DNA of 64,000 nucleotides from DATIUV01 sp049322755 (GCA_049322755.1 JBMOQX010000037.1:1-64000); one strand, 5' to 3'; shown: positions 17,458 through 26,696, counted from the stretch's first letter. The notes: generated by a model not told the origin, from the sequence alone. Numbers and translations: made by a program.

Positions 17458-18698
17458 TCGTCTTCGCTGTCGCATGCGTCGGGCTGGTGTTGGTGGCGCT
17501 GGCCTTCGTGCTGGTGCCGCTGTTGCGGTCCCGGCAACCGGACCCCGGAGCCCAGCGCCACGCACTCAACCTGGCGGTCTACCGGGATCAGCTGGACGAG
17601 CTGGCGCGGGATCTCGACAACGGTGCCATCCCGCGTGCGCAATACGAGCAGGCAGTCGCGGAGCTCAAGGCGCGATTGCTGGAAGACGTGCCTGCCCAGG
17701 ATGGCGTCAACCGCCAAGCCAACCGCCGGGGCCCGCTGTATGGCGTTGCGCTCGCGCTCGGAGTTGCCCTGCCGGTGGCTGCGGCCCTGCTTTACCTGTC
17801 ACTCGGAACCCCCCAAGCACTGGTGGCGCCCCCGACGCCGACGGCCGGGGCCTCCGGACACTCGCAGGAAGAGGCCCAGGTGGAGGCGATGGTGAATGCC
17901 TTGGCCGCCAAGCTGGAATCCAACCCCAATGACGCCGAAGGCTGGTCGCTGATGGGCCGGACCCAAGCGGCGCTGGGCCGGTTCGACGCCTCGGCGCAGG
18001 CCTTCGAGCGCGCGCTGGCGTTGCGGCCCGACGATGCCCAGACCTTGGCCGACCTGGCGGACTCGCTGGCGATGGCGCAGGGGCAGCGGCTGGCGGGCCG
18101 GCCCGCGGAACTGGTTGAGCGGGCCCTGACGCTGGATCCGCAACACCCCAAGTCGCTCGCCTTGGCAGGGGCGGCGGCGTTCGAGCGCGGAGACTATCGG
18201 GGGGCGGTGGAGCGCTGGGAACGATTGCGGACCGTGATGCCGCCGGGCTCGGAGATCGTGAGCCAACTGGACCAGAGCATCGCGGAGGCGCGCCAGCGGG
18301 GTGGACTGGCTTCGGCACCTCCGATCGCCGCCCCCGCGGGACCGGCAGCCGGAAACGCGCACGTCAAGGGCGTGGTGAAGATCGCGCCGGCGCTGACGGA
18401 AAAGGTGGCGCCCGGGGATACCGTCTTCGTCTACGCGCGGGCAGCCGAAGGTCCGCCCATGCCGCTGGCCATCGTTCGCAAGAGCGCCAGCGAGCTGCCG
18501 TTGGCGTTCGACCTCAACGAATCGATGACGATGGCACCCGGCATGTCGCTGGCGAACTTCTCCGAAGTCGTGGTCACCGCGCGGGTTTCGAAGTCGGGCA
18601 GCGCCGCGCCGCAAAGCGGCGACCTGGAAGGCGTCAGCGGGCCGGTCAAGGTCGGGCAAACCGACTTGGAGGTGGTAATCGACCGGGTCCGGCCGTAG
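17454..18698 (+). CDS. ccmI: Cytochrome c-type biogenesis protein CcmI (TPR)
   Basis: CcmI/CycH chaperones apocytochrome c for ligation. The 414-residue protein has two membrane segments in the first 120 residues, a CcmI N-terminal motif (YRDQLDELARDLDNGAIP), TPR repeats (AEGWSLMGRTQAALGRFDAS) and a C-terminal periplasmic domain. The GTG start overlaps ccmH as GTGA. It ends the ccm operon. Confidence 0.93.
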   Translation: MIVFAVACVGLVLVALAFVLVPLLRSRQPDPGAQRHALNLAVYRDQLDELARDLDNGAIPRAQYEQAVAELKARLLEDVPAQDGVNRQANRRGPLYGVALALGVALPVAAALLYLSLGTPQALVAPPTPTAGASGHSQEEAQVEAMVNALAAKLESNPNDAEGWSLMGRTQAALGRFDASAQAFERALALRPDDAQTLADLADSLAMAQGQRLAGRPAELVERALTLDPQHPKSLALAGAAAFERGDYRGAVERWERLRTVMPPGSEIVSQLDQSIAEARQRGGLASAPPIAAPAGPAAGNAHVKGVVKIAPALTEKVAPGDTVFVYARAAEGPPMPLAIVRKSASELPLAFDLNESMTMAPGMSLANFSEVVVTARVSKSGSAAPQSGDLEGVSGPVKVGQTDLEVVIDRVRP

Positions 18699-18743
18699 TC
18701 CGCGCTTCCGTTCGGCCTGGGCCGTCCGGGGCCTTCCCAACCG

Positions 18744-19880
18744 TCAGGTCCGATTCTCGGCGGGCAGCGAAATCCGACGCAGTTCGAAGGCGGTCCAGAG
18801 CGCCAGTGCCAGAAACACGACGGCACCGCCCTGATGCGCAGCGGCCACGGGCATCGGTACCCGCAGGAGCACGGTGGCGGCGCCCAGACTCACCTGAACC
18901 GCGAGCCAGCCCAGCAGCAGCGACACCGCGAGTCGCGGGGCGGGCGCGGCCACCCGCCGCCACACCAGCCACCAGAGCGTCGGCACGACCAGCATGAGCA
19001 GCCAGGCGAACAGACGATGGTTGAACTGCACCGTCGCCATGTTGGTGAACAGGTTGGCCCACCAGGGGTCCAGCATGAGGATCTCGGGCGGCACGAGATG
19101 TCTGTTCATCAGCGGGAAGGTGTTGTAGGCGAGGCCGGCACGAATGCCGGCGACGAAGCCGCCGGTCAGCACCATCATCGCCACCAGCGCCACGACTGCG
19201 TAAGCCAGCCTTCTCGGCGCCGCGGCCGCCCTTCGCGGCGCGCCGCCGGAGGCGGGGCACGCGAGGGTCAGCGCGATCCAGAATGCCGCGGCGAAAATGA
19301 GGAACGCGAGCGACAGGTGCAGCGTCAGCCGGTACTGGCTGACGCGCGGATCATCCACCAGGCCGCTGGCGACCATGAACCACCCCACGGCACCCTGCAA
19401 TCCTCCCAGCAGAAACAACCCGATCAGCCAGCCCCCCTTGCCCTGCGGCACCTGGCGCGTCACAAAGAAGTAGAGGAGCGGCAGCAAGTACACGAGGCCG
19501 ATCACTCGCCCCAGCAGCCGGTGGGCGTACTCCATCCAGAAGATCGGTTTGAAGTCCGCCACCGTCATGTCGAAGTTGCGCAGCTTGAACTCCGGCGTGA
19601 GCTGGTATTTCTCGAATTGCGCCTGCCAGTCGGCGTCGCTCAACGGCGGCACGGTGCCGATGAAGGGCTCCCATTCGGTGATGGACAGCCCGGAGTGGGT
19701 CAGGCGGGTGACCCCGCCCAGCACGATGATGGCAAACACCAGCGCGCACACGCTGAACAGCCAGATGGCGACGCGTCGACGGACCCGGGTCTCGCGCGCA
19801 AGCTCGGTCGCCGCGGACGGCGCGGAATCCCGCGACGCAGCGGGGTTGGTGGCGGTGGAAACGGGGGAGGGGGCGGACAT
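18744..19880 (-). CDS. ctaA: Heme A synthase (COX15/CtaA family)
   Basis: This protein oxidises heme O to heme A for aa3-type oxidases. About eight membrane segments carry conserved heme-ligand regions (VTRLTHSGLSITEWEP; EYAHRLLGRVIGL; FNHRLFAWLLML; AAHQGGAVVF). The open frame reaches 19979, and an ATG at 19943 overlaps the smpB stop. The added N-terminus is Ser/Ala/Pro-rich with codons poor in G/C third positions, so I prefer 19880 (378 residues). No oxidase genes adjoin it. Confidence 0.88.
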   Translation of the reverse strand: MSAPSPVSTATNPAASRDSAPSAATELARETRVRRRVAIWLFSVCALVFAIIVLGGVTRLTHSGLSITEWEPFIGTVPPLSDADWQAQFEKYQLTPEFKLRNFDMTVADFKPIFWMEYAHRLLGRVIGLVYLLPLLYFFVTRQVPQGKGGWLIGLFLLGGLQGAVGWFMVASGLVDDPRVSQYRLTLHLSLAFLIFAAAFWIALTLACPASGGAPRRAAAAPRRLAYAVVALVAMMVLTGGFVAGIRAGLAYNTFPLMNRHLVPPEILMLDPWWANLFTNMATVQFNHRLFAWLLMLVVPTLWWLVWRRVAAPAPRLAVSLLLGWLAVQVSLGAATVLLRVPMPVAAAHQGGAVVFLALALWTAFELRRISLPAENRT

Positions 19881-19939
19881 GGGCGCTGCGGTGGACGATA
19901 GCTCAGAAGGGCGTGACCGGGAGGAGTTCCTTGGCGCGC

Positions 19940-20383
19940 TCATTTCACCCGCAGCAGGCGCTGGCGCTCGCGCTCCCACTCGCGCTCCCGTTCGGCGTCG
20001 CGCTTGTCGTGCTGCTTCTTGCCCCGGGCCAGACCGATCTCCAGCTTGATGCGCCCGTTGCGATAGTGCAGGTCCAGGGGGACCAGGGTATAGCCACGCT
20101 GCTCCACCTTGCCGATCAGGCGCTGAATTTCCTCGGCGCGGAGCAACAGCTTGCGCGTGCGGGTCGGGTCCGGATGGACGTGCGTGGAAGCGGTCGGCAG
20201 CGGGCTGATGTGGCAGCCGATCAGGTAGACCTCGCCATTGCGCACCACCACATACGCTTCCTTGAGCTGCACCCGGCCGGCGCGGATGGCCTTCACCTCC
20301 CAGCCTTCGAGCGCAATGCCGGCCTCGAGCCGCTCCTCGACGAAGTAATCGTGAAAGGCCTTCTTGTTCTGGGCGATGCTCAC
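19940..20383 (-). CDS. smpB: SsrA-binding protein SmpB
   Basis: SmpB partners tmRNA in ribosome rescue. The 147-residue protein contains the conserved GWEVKAIRAGRVQLKEAYV and HSP-type region (HISPLPTAS) and a basic C-terminal tail (KRDAEREREWERERQRLLRVK region). It is divergent from ratA, the usual beta- and gammaproteobacterial arrangement. Confidence 0.97.
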   Translation of the reverse strand: MSIAQNKKAFHDYFVEERLEAGIALEGWEVKAIRAGRVQLKEAYVVVRNGEVYLIGCHISPLPTASTHVHPDPTRTRKLLLRAEEIQRLIGKVEQRGYTLVPLDLHYRNGRIKLEIGLARGKKQHDKRDAEREREWERERQRLLRVK

Positions 20384-20463
20384 GGCGTGTGATCCGGTTG
20401 AAAATCCGCTATTTTAACGGTTTTTTCCTTCACGCCAGACCGCCTCGCGGCGCCCCCACCCGG

Positions 20464-20901
20464 ATGGCAGAAGTCCAGCGCTCAGTCATCGTGCCCTACT
20501 CGGCCGAGCAGATGTACGAGCTCGTCGACCGGGTCGAACTGTATCCCCAGTTCATGCCGTGGTGCGGAGGTGCTTCGGAAACGCCGGTGGAGGAAGGCCG
20601 CTCCCATGCCAGCATCACCATCGATTTTCACCATATCCGGCAGAGCTTCTCCACCGAGAACGTCAAGCGCGCCCCCGAACTGATCGAAGTGACGCTGCTG
20701 GACGGACCGTTTCGGCATCTGGACGGCCACTGGCGCTTCCTGCCGCTGGCTGCGGACGCCTGCAAGGTGGAGTTCCGGCTCCATTACGAGTTCGCCCACA
20801 AGATGCTGGAGAAGGTGGTGGGTCCGGTGTTCCATCGCATCGCCAACAGTTTCGTCGACGCCTTCATCCGGCGCGCCGAGCAGGTTTACGGCAAGCGATG
20901 A
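20464..20901 (+). CDS. ratA: Ubiquinone-binding START-domain protein RatA
   Basis: The 145-residue START/polyketide-cyclase-like protein belongs to the RatA/Coq10 family, annotated either as a ribosome-association toxin or as a ubiquinone-binding protein. Motifs are YSAEQMYELVDRVELYPQF and PWCGG. The start at 20464 fits the family; the open frame extends upstream into the smpB spacer. It overlaps rnfH by 4 bp. Confidence 0.93.
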   Translation: MAEVQRSVIVPYSAEQMYELVDRVELYPQFMPWCGGASETPVEEGRSHASITIDFHHIRQSFSTENVKRAPELIEVTLLDGPFRHLDGHWRFLPLAADACKVEFRLHYEFAHKMLEKVVGPVFHRIANSFVDAFIRRAEQVYGKR

Positions 20902-21221
20902 GCGGGGAGATCCGGGTCGAAGTGGTCTACGCGCTGCCGGCGCGCCAACGCCTGCGGCGGCTTACGCTGCCCGTGGGCAGCACGGTGCGCGAGGCCATCG
21001 AGCGCTCCGGCCTGCTGGAGGAATGCCCCGAGATCGATCTGACGCAGAACAAGGTGGGCGTCTTCGGCAAGATCGCCAGGCTGGACGCGCCCCTGCGGGA
21101 GCACGATCGGGTCGAAATTTACCGGCCCCTGATTGCCGACCCCAAGGAAGTGCGGCGCAGGCGCGCCGCCGGAGGCAAGGCGATGCGCAAAGGAGGCGGG
21201 GAGCTGCCCCCGGACGATTAG
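20898..21221 (+). CDS. rnfH: RnfH family ubiquitin-like protein
   Basis: A small beta-grasp protein of 107 residues (VEVVYALPARQRLRRLTLP; VGVFGKIARLDAPLREHDRV; VEIYRPLIADPKEVRRRRA). Its cellular role is not firmly known. ATGA overlap with ratA implies coupled translation. The C-terminal tail is basic and variable. Confidence 0.92.
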   Translation: MSGEIRVEVVYALPARQRLRRLTLPVGSTVREAIERSGLLEECPEIDLTQNKVGVFGKIARLDAPLREHDRVEIYRPLIADPKEVRRRRAAGGKAMRKGGGELPPDD

Positions 21222-21234
21222 CCGGGACGTGCCC

Positions 21235-21681
21235 TCAGCCCGGCCCGCACCAGCGGTTGACTTCGCGCTGCCAGCGCTCGATTTCCCGCGCGCGCTCGTC
21301 GTCGCTCAGGTACTCCCGCTCGCCCTGCGCATTGAACCGCACCACCCGCCCGCCATCGGTGTAGGTGCTGAGATTGCCGCGGGCATTGGTGCAGTTCTGG
21401 GCCCGCATGTCGGCTTCCTTCCGGGCCTTGGCAGCCGCTTCGGCCTCTTCGGCCTTGCGCTGACGGAACTCCAGCTCCTGCTCGGTGATCGTTTTCTGCG
21501 GAGCAGGCGTGACGGCAGCGGCCGGCGGCGGCGTCTTCAGCGTGGTGGCCTTCTGCGCACCGCCGGGAGGCGGGCGGTCCGAATACTGCACGTTGCCCTG
21601 GCCGTCGACCCATTTGTAAAGCTGGGCGCCAACAGGGCCCGCCAGGGCTGTCAGCACGGCTACCAGAATCCAGTGTCTCAT
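21235..21681 (-). CDS. DUF4124 domain-containing secreted protein
   Basis: A 148-residue protein with a signal peptide (MRHWILVAVLTALAGPVGA) followed by the DUF4124 motif QLYKWVDGQGNVQYSDRPP, an Ala/Pro/Lys-rich linker, a coiled coil rich in Glu/Ala/Lys, and a C-terminal region with two Cys. Function is unknown; the family is common in betaproteobacteria beside guaB. The ATG at 21681 has GAGGAG 7 nt upstream, which rules against the TTG two codons earlier. Confidence 0.85.
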   Translation of the reverse strand: MRHWILVAVLTALAGPVGAQLYKWVDGQGNVQYSDRPPPGGAQKATTLKTPPPAAAVTPAPQKTITEQELEFRQRKAEEAEAAAKARKEADMRAQNCTNARGNLSTYTDGGRVVRFNAQGEREYLSDDERAREIERWQREVNRWCGPG

Positions 21682-21799
21682 CGCCAAACTCCTCGCCGGA
21701 GAGACACGCTCTCCGCGTCCCGGACATGAATCCGAAAATTATCTTGTTTCTCTCTTTAAGTCAAATTGTTGCGGCCTGGAGTTAAAGCTTGGCTTGAGT

Positions 21800-21828
21800 T
21801 TTACGGGGGGGCGCCGGTCAACTATAAT
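21800..21828 (+). promoter_or_regulatory. Predicted sigma-70 promoter of guaBA
   Basis: TTTACG (21800-21805) and a consensus TATAAT (21823-21828) are separated by 17 bp, about 27 bp upstream of guaB. Confidence 0.7.
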
Positions 21829-21854
21829 TCGCGTTTTGTGAAAGGTCCTGCCCG

Positions 21855-23315
21855 ATGCGCCTGATTGGCAAGGCTCTCACCTTTGACGATGTCCTGCTGG
21901 TTCCCGCCCATTCTGCCGTCCTGCCCCGCGAAGTCAGTCTGGCCAGTCAGCTGACCCGCGAGATCCGCCTCAACATCCCGCTGGTTTCCGCCGCCATGGA
22001 TACGGTGACGGAGGCCAATCTGGCGATTGCCCTGGCCCAGGAGGGCGGGATCGGCATTGTCCACAAGAACATGAGCGAGCGCGCCCAGGCGCAGCACGTG
22101 CTCAAGGTCAAGCGCTTCGAGAGCGGTGTGGTCAAGGATCCGATCACCATCTCGCCGGACATGAAGGTCCGCGACGTGCTGACCCTCACGCGCGAGCACA
22201 AGATCTCGGGTCTCCCGGTGGTGGAGGGGCCGAAAGTGGTGGGCATCGTCACCAACCGGGACCTGCGCTTCGAGAGCAACCTGGACCAGCCCGTGCGCAA
22301 CATCATGACACCGCGCGAGCGCCTGGTGGTGGTCCCCGAGGGCGCTCCCCTGGAAGACGCCATGGAACTCATGCATACCCATCGCCTGGAGCGCGTGCTG
22401 GTGGTCAACGGCGACTTCGAGCTGCGCGGCCTGATCACGGTCAAGGACATCCTCAAGTCGAGCGAGCATCCCGACGCCTGCAAGGACGCCCAGGGCCGGC
22501 TGCGGGTCGGCGCTGCCATCGGCGTCGGCGAGGGCAGCGAGGAGCGGGCCGCGGCGCTGGTGGAGGCGGGGGTCGACGTCATCGTCGTGGATACCGCCCA
22601 CGGCCATTCCCAAGCGGTGCTGGACCGGGTGCGCTGGGTCAAGGACACTTATCCGCAGGTGCAGGTGATCGGCGGCAACATCGCGACGGCGTCGGCGGCA
22701 AAGGCGCTGATGAAGAGCGGCGCGGACGCGGTCAAGGTCGGTATCGGCCCGGGCTCCATCTGCACCACCCGGATCGTGGCGGGCGTCGGCGTGCCGCAGA
22801 TCACCGCCGTGGCCGAGGTGGCCAGGGCGCTGAAGGGCAGCGGCGTCGCCCTCATCGCCGACGGCGGCATCCGCTACAGCGGCGATATCGCCAAGGCCAT
22901 TGCGGCCGGAGCCAATGCCGTGATGCTGGGCGGATTGTTTGCCGGGACCCACGAGTCACCAGGAAAAATCGAGCTGTTCCAGGGCCGCTCCTACAAGACC
23001 TATCGCGGCATGGGCTCCCTGGGCGCGATGCAGCAGGGTTCCAGCGACCGCTATTTTCAGGACGCCGAGATGTCGTCCGACAAGCTGGTGCCCGAGGGCG
23101 TCGAAGGCCGGGTGCCGTACAAGGGGCCCGTCGTGAACGTCATCCACCAGCTGATGGGTGGCGTGCGCTCGTCCATGGGCTATTGCGGCTGCGCCAGCAT
23201 CGACGAGATGCGCGACAAGGCCGAGTTCGTCGAGATCACGACTGCCGGCGTGCGCGAATCCCACGTGCACGATGTCCAGATCACCAAAGAAGCGCCCAAC
23301 TATCAGGTGGAGTAG
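21855..23315 (+). CDS. guaB: Inosine-5'-monophosphate dehydrogenase
   Basis: GuaB oxidises IMP to XMP with NAD, the committed step to GMP. The 486-residue protein has the (beta/alpha)8 barrel with an inserted pair of CBS domains (about residues 90-205). The catalytic loop GPGSICTTRIVAGVGVPQ carries the active-site Cys, and YRGMGSLGAM is the mobile flap region. It is followed 6 bp later by guaA. Confidence 0.98.
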   Translation: MRLIGKALTFDDVLLVPAHSAVLPREVSLASQLTREIRLNIPLVSAAMDTVTEANLAIALAQEGGIGIVHKNMSERAQAQHVLKVKRFESGVVKDPITISPDMKVRDVLTLTREHKISGLPVVEGPKVVGIVTNRDLRFESNLDQPVRNIMTPRERLVVVPEGAPLEDAMELMHTHRLERVLVVNGDFELRGLITVKDILKSSEHPDACKDAQGRLRVGAAIGVGEGSEERAAALVEAGVDVIVVDTAHGHSQAVLDRVRWVKDTYPQVQVIGGNIATASAAKALMKSGADAVKVGIGPGSICTTRIVAGVGVPQITAVAEVARALKGSGVALIADGGIRYSGDIAKAIAAGANAVMLGGLFAGTHESPGKIELFQGRSYKTYRGMGSLGAMQQGSSDRYFQDAEMSSDKLVPEGVEGRVPYKGPVVNVIHQLMGGVRSSMGYCGCASIDEMRDKAEFVEITTAGVRESHVHDVQITKEAPNYQVE

Positions 23316-23321
23316 ACGATC

Positions 23322-24935
23322 GTGTCCACGGTGGCCCAACCCGCAGCCGAAATGGTCGCCGCGCCGCGGGCGCTGCACGATCGCATCCTGATTCTCGACT
23401 TCGGTTCCCAGTACACGCAGCTGATCGCACGCCGGGTGCGGGAGCAGCGGGTCTATTGCGAGCTGCACCCCTTCGATGTCAGCGAGTCGTTCATCCGTGA
23501 ATTCGATCCGCGCGGTGTGATACTTTCCGGCGGTCCGGCATCCGTCTACGAGAACGAGACGCCTAAGGCCCCCGACGTGGTCTTTCGCCTCGGCGTGCCG
23601 GTGCTGGGCATCTGCTACGGCATGCAGGCAATGGCGGCCCAGCTCGGCGGCCAGGTGGAAAGTTCGAAGGTGCGGGAGTTCGGCTACGCGGAAGTGCGGG
23701 CGCGCGGCCATTCCCGGCTGCTGCAGGGTATCGAGGACCGGGTCACTCCGGAGGGCCACGGGATCCTGGATGTGTGGATGAGCCATGGCGACAAGGTGAT
23801 CGGCCTGCCGCCCGGCTTCAAGGTCATCGCCAGCAACGCCTCGTCGCCCATCGCCGGCATGGCGGACGAGGAGCGCGGACTCTACGCCCTTCAGTTCCAC
23901 CCCGAAGTCACGCACACGCTGCAGGGCAAGGCGATCCTCGAGCGCTTCGTCCACGACGTCTGCGGCTGCGGAAGCGACTGGAACATGCCCGATTACGTCG
24001 ACGAGGCGGTCGGGCGCATCCGTTCCGAGGTGGGCAATGACGAGGTGATCCTGGGACTCTCTGGCGGCGTCGATTCGTCGGTGGCCGCGGCGCTGATCCA
24101 TCGAGCCATCGGCGATCAGCTGACGTGCATCTTCGTCGACACCGGCCTGCTGCGGCTCAACGAGGCCGGGCAGGTGATGGAAACCTTCGCGAAGCATCTC
24201 GGCGTCAAGGTGGACATGGTGGACGCCTCCGAGCGCTTCATGTCCGGGCTCGCCGGCGTCAGCGATCCGGAGCAGAAACGCAAGGTCATCGGCCGCGAGT
24301 TCGTCCATGTGTTCCAGGAGGAGGCGGAAAAGCTCAAGGGCGCGCGCTGGCTGGCCCAGGGCACCATCTATCCGGACGTGATCGAATCGGCGGGCGCCAA
24401 GACCAAGAAGGCCCACACCATTAAATCGCACCACAACGTCGGCGGCCTGCCGGAGACGCTGCATCTCAAGCTGCTGGAGCCGCTGCGGGAATTGTTCAAG
24501 GACGAAGTGCGCGAACTGGGGGTGGCGCTGGGCCTGCCGCCGGAGATGGTATATCGCCATCCGTTCCCCGGCCCCGGCCTGGGGGTGCGCATCCTCGGCG
24601 AGGTAAAGCGCGAATACGCCGACATCCTCCGCGAGGCCGACGCCATTTTCATCGGCGAACTGCGCGCCGCCGGCTGGTACGACCGCACGTCGCAGGCGTT
24701 CGCGGTGTTCCTGCCGGTGCGCTCGGTGGGCGTCATGGGCGACGGCCGCACCTATGAATACGTGGTGGCGCTGCGTGCAGTGGAGACACAGGACTTCATG
24801 ACCGCGCGCTGGGCGGAGCTTCCCCATTCCCTTCTGTCCAAGGTATCCAACCGCATCATCAACGAAGTGCGCGGCGTCAATCGCGTGGTCTACGACATTT
24901 CCGGCAAGCCGCCCGCCACGATCGAGTGGGAATGA
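23322..24935 (+). CDS. guaA: GMP synthase (glutamine-hydrolysing)
   Basis: GuaA aminates XMP to GMP. The 537-residue protein has a class I amidotransferase domain (GICYGMQAMAAQLGG with catalytic Cys; FHPEVTHT with catalytic His), the ATP pyrophosphatase P-loop (LSGGVDSS) and the C-terminal dimerisation domain ending PPATIEWE. GTG start with GGAG upstream. The 3' end is the attachment site of the downstream island: its last codons contain ATCGAGTGGG, repeated at 29,430 and 38,110. Confidence 0.98.
   Translation: MSTVAQPAAEMVAAPRALHDRILILDFGSQYTQLIARRVREQRVYCELHPFDVSESFIREFDPRGVILSGGPASVYENETPKAPDVVFRLGVPVLGICYGMQAMAAQLGGQVESSKVREFGYAEVRARGHSRLLQGIEDRVTPEGHGILDVWMSHGDKVIGLPPGFKVIASNASSPIAGMADEERGLYALQFHPEVTHTLQGKAILERFVHDVCGCGSDWNMPDYVDEAVGRIRSEVGNDEVILGLSGGVDSSVAAALIHRAIGDQLTCIFVDTGLLRLNEAGQVMETFAKHLGVKVDMVDASERFMSGLAGVSDPEQKRKVIGREFVHVFQEEAEKLKGARWLAQGTIYPDVIESAGAKTKKAHTIKSHHNVGGLPETLHLKLLEPLRELFKDEVRELGVALGLPPEMVYRHPFPGPGLGVRILGEVKREYADILREADAIFIGELRAAGWYDRTSQAFAVFLPVRSVGVMGDGRTYEYVVALRAVETQDFMTARWAELPHSLLSKVSNRIINEVRGVNRVVYDISGKPPATIEWE
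24921..24935 (+). other. Putative attL in the 3' end of guaA
   Basis: ATCGAGTGGGAATGA encodes the last four residues and stop of GuaA. The first ten bases recur with a single C-to-T change at 29430-29439 and 38110-38119. The 3' end of guaA is a known insertion site for integrase-carrying genomic islands. Assignment as attL is inferred. Confidence 0.6.
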
Positions 24936-24943
24936 CCCAAATT

Positions 24944-24990
24944 ATATGCAAAACTCTTGAATATCTGTCGAGTTTTGCGTATGGTGTGGT
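24944..24990 (+). promoter_or_regulatory. abiE operator/promoter: inverted repeat overlapping a promoter
   Basis: ATATGCAAAACTC (24944-24956) and GAGTTTTGCGTAT (24970-24982) are a near-perfect inverted repeat (12 of 13 positions) with a 13-bp spacer. TTGAAT (24957-24962) and TATGGT (24980-24985), 17 bp apart, form a promoter lying in the spacer and right arm. AbiEi proteins are known to autorepress by binding inverted repeats at their own promoter. The ATG lies 5 bp after the -10, so the transcript is probably leaderless. Confidence 0.7.
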
Positions 24991-25809
24991 ATGGCTTCCC
25001 TCGACTCCTACCTCGACGATCTGCTCGCCCGCGGCCGAGCCTACTTCTCCCGGGATGAGATAGCCGCTGCGCTTGGCCTGAAGCCGTCGGCACTGGCGGC
25101 GGCGATTACGCGCGCGATCAACAAGCGCCGACTGGCGAACCCCAGGCACGGCTTCTATCTCATCCTGCGCCCCGAAGATCAGATCGCCGGCGCGCCCGAC
25201 CCTGTCAAGTGGATCGACCCGCTGATGAATCATCAGGGGATCGACTACCGCATTTCGCTGCTGCGCGCGGCGGCATTCCACGGCGCCTCGCACCAGGCCA
25301 GCATGGTCTTCCAGGTCATCGTCCCGAGGCAGTTGCGGGACTTCGATCTGGGTCGCCATCGCCTGCAGTTCCTTTATCAGGGTCCGGACGCATTCAGTCA
25401 GGTCAATCAGTCGTCGTTGGTCGACCAGATGAAGAGCGACGCCGGCTTCGCCAACGTGGCTGGCGTCGAGCTGACGCTGCTCGACTGCGTACGCTACTTT
25501 CACAAGGCAGCGGGCATCAACGGCGTCGCGCAGATCGTCAAGGATATCGGCGCCAAGGCCAGCCCGCGCCTGCTGCAGAAGGCGGCCGGCGCCTACGAGA
25601 ACTCGGCGGTCCGTCGGCTTGGATACCTGCTCGATCTGGCGGGACACGCGCGCCAGGCCGATGCGCTGCAAGGGTTCGTGAAGCGCGCCAAGACGGCACT
25701 GCCGCTCGATCCGGCCGTCAGGCCACTCGTGAAGGCTCTGGCGCAGGCTGGTGAGCGAAATCCAAGGTGGAGGCTCCTGATCAATGAAGCGGTGGAGACC
25801 GCAGAGTGA
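24991..25809 (+). CDS. AbiEi-type antitoxin / transcriptional autoregulator
   Basis: A 272-residue protein with an N-terminal winged-helix region (RAYFSRDEIAAALGLKPSAL; NKRRLANPRHGFYLI) and a larger C-terminal domain (WIDPLMNHQGIDYRISLLRAAAFHGA pattern; TLLDCVRYFHKAAGINGVAQ), as in AbiEi antitoxins of type IV toxin-antitoxin abortive-infection systems. It is expected to repress the operon and counter the AbiEii toxin. GTGA overlap with the next gene. No ribosome binding site precedes the ATG. Confidence 0.85.
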   Translation: MASLDSYLDDLLARGRAYFSRDEIAAALGLKPSALAAAITRAINKRRLANPRHGFYLILRPEDQIAGAPDPVKWIDPLMNHQGIDYRISLLRAAAFHGASHQASMVFQVIVPRQLRDFDLGRHRLQFLYQGPDAFSQVNQSSLVDQMKSDAGFANVAGVELTLLDCVRYFHKAAGINGVAQIVKDIGAKASPRLLQKAAGAYENSAVRRLGYLLDLAGHARQADALQGFVKRAKTALPLDPAVRPLVKALAQAGERNPRWRLLINEAVETAE

Positions 25810-26696
25810 TTCCCACCGCCTTCCTGCAAGCGTGGAGTACGAAAGCGCCTTGGCCGGACCTGCGGCAGGTCGAGCAGGACCTGATCATCTGTCGCGCCCT
25901 GTGCGACCTGTTCAATGCACCGGCGTTGGCGGGGAAGATCTCATTCCGCGGCGGTACGGCGATCCACAAGCTGCTCTTCAAGCAACCGCTGCGCTACTCG
26001 GAGGATATCGATCTGGTCCAGGCGCATCCCGAGCCCATCGGTGGCACGGTCGACGCGATTCGCGCGGCGCTGTCGTGGCTCGGGAAATGCAGCCGGGAGC
26101 AGGCCGGGCACTCGATGCACCTGGTGTTCAAGTGCACGCCCGAGATCGATGCGCAGGCGACGCTCAAGCTGAAGGTCGAGATCAACACGCGGGAGCACGC
26201 GAGCCTGCTTGGTGTTCGACGTTATCCGTTTGCCGTGGAAAACGGCTGGTATCGCGGAACGGCGGAGATCGCCTCCTTCGAGCCCGAGGAACTGTTCGGC
26301 ACGAAGTTGCGCGCGCTGCTGCAGCGGCGCAGGAACCGTGACCTGTTCGATCTGCACCAGGGACTCGAACAGCTGCCGCTGGCTCCGGAGAAGGTCATCG
26401 CCTGCTTTGATCACTACCTTGCCCTGGAGGGCAAGCCGATCACGCGAGCGATGGCCGAGCAGCGCATGCTGGAGAAGTTGACGCGAAGCCTCACCGAAGA
26501 CGTCGCGCCCATGCTGCCGGTCAGCGTGCGCTGGAGCGATGCGGATGCTATCCAGGCATTCGAGCGCGTCTGGACCGAGCTGATCGCGCGAATCAGCGGG
26601 GACTCATGGAAGCTCTCCGCTGCGGTCATCGAGGAATTGCGTGCGAAGCGGCATCCGGCGCTGCTGATGTCTCGCGATGGGAAACGGCCGCAATGA
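25806..26696 (+). CDS. AbiEii-type nucleotidyltransferase toxin
   Basis: A 296-residue nucleotidyltransferase of the AbiEii/MenT family. The active-site signature is intact: FRGGTAIHK (Gly-Gly at 49-50) followed by YSEDIDL (65-70, metal-binding Asp pair), and FGTKLRALLQRRRNRDLFDL in the C-terminal part. Homologues transfer nucleotides to tRNA or other targets and cause growth arrest. GTG start overlapping abiEi; the stop overlaps the helicase gene start as ATGA, so all three genes are translationally coupled. Confidence 0.87.
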   Translation: MIPTAFLQAWSTKAPWPDLRQVEQDLIICRALCDLFNAPALAGKISFRGGTAIHKLLFKQPLRYSEDIDLVQAHPEPIGGTVDAIRAALSWLGKCSREQAGHSMHLVFKCTPEIDAQATLKLKVEINTREHASLLGVRRYPFAVENGWYRGTAEIASFEPEELFGTKLRALLQRRRNRDLFDLHQGLEQLPLAPEKVIACFDHYLALEGKPITRAMAEQRMLEKLTRSLTEDVAPMLPVSVRWSDADAIQAFERVWTELIARISGDSWKLSAAVIEELRAKRHPALLMSRDGKRPQ

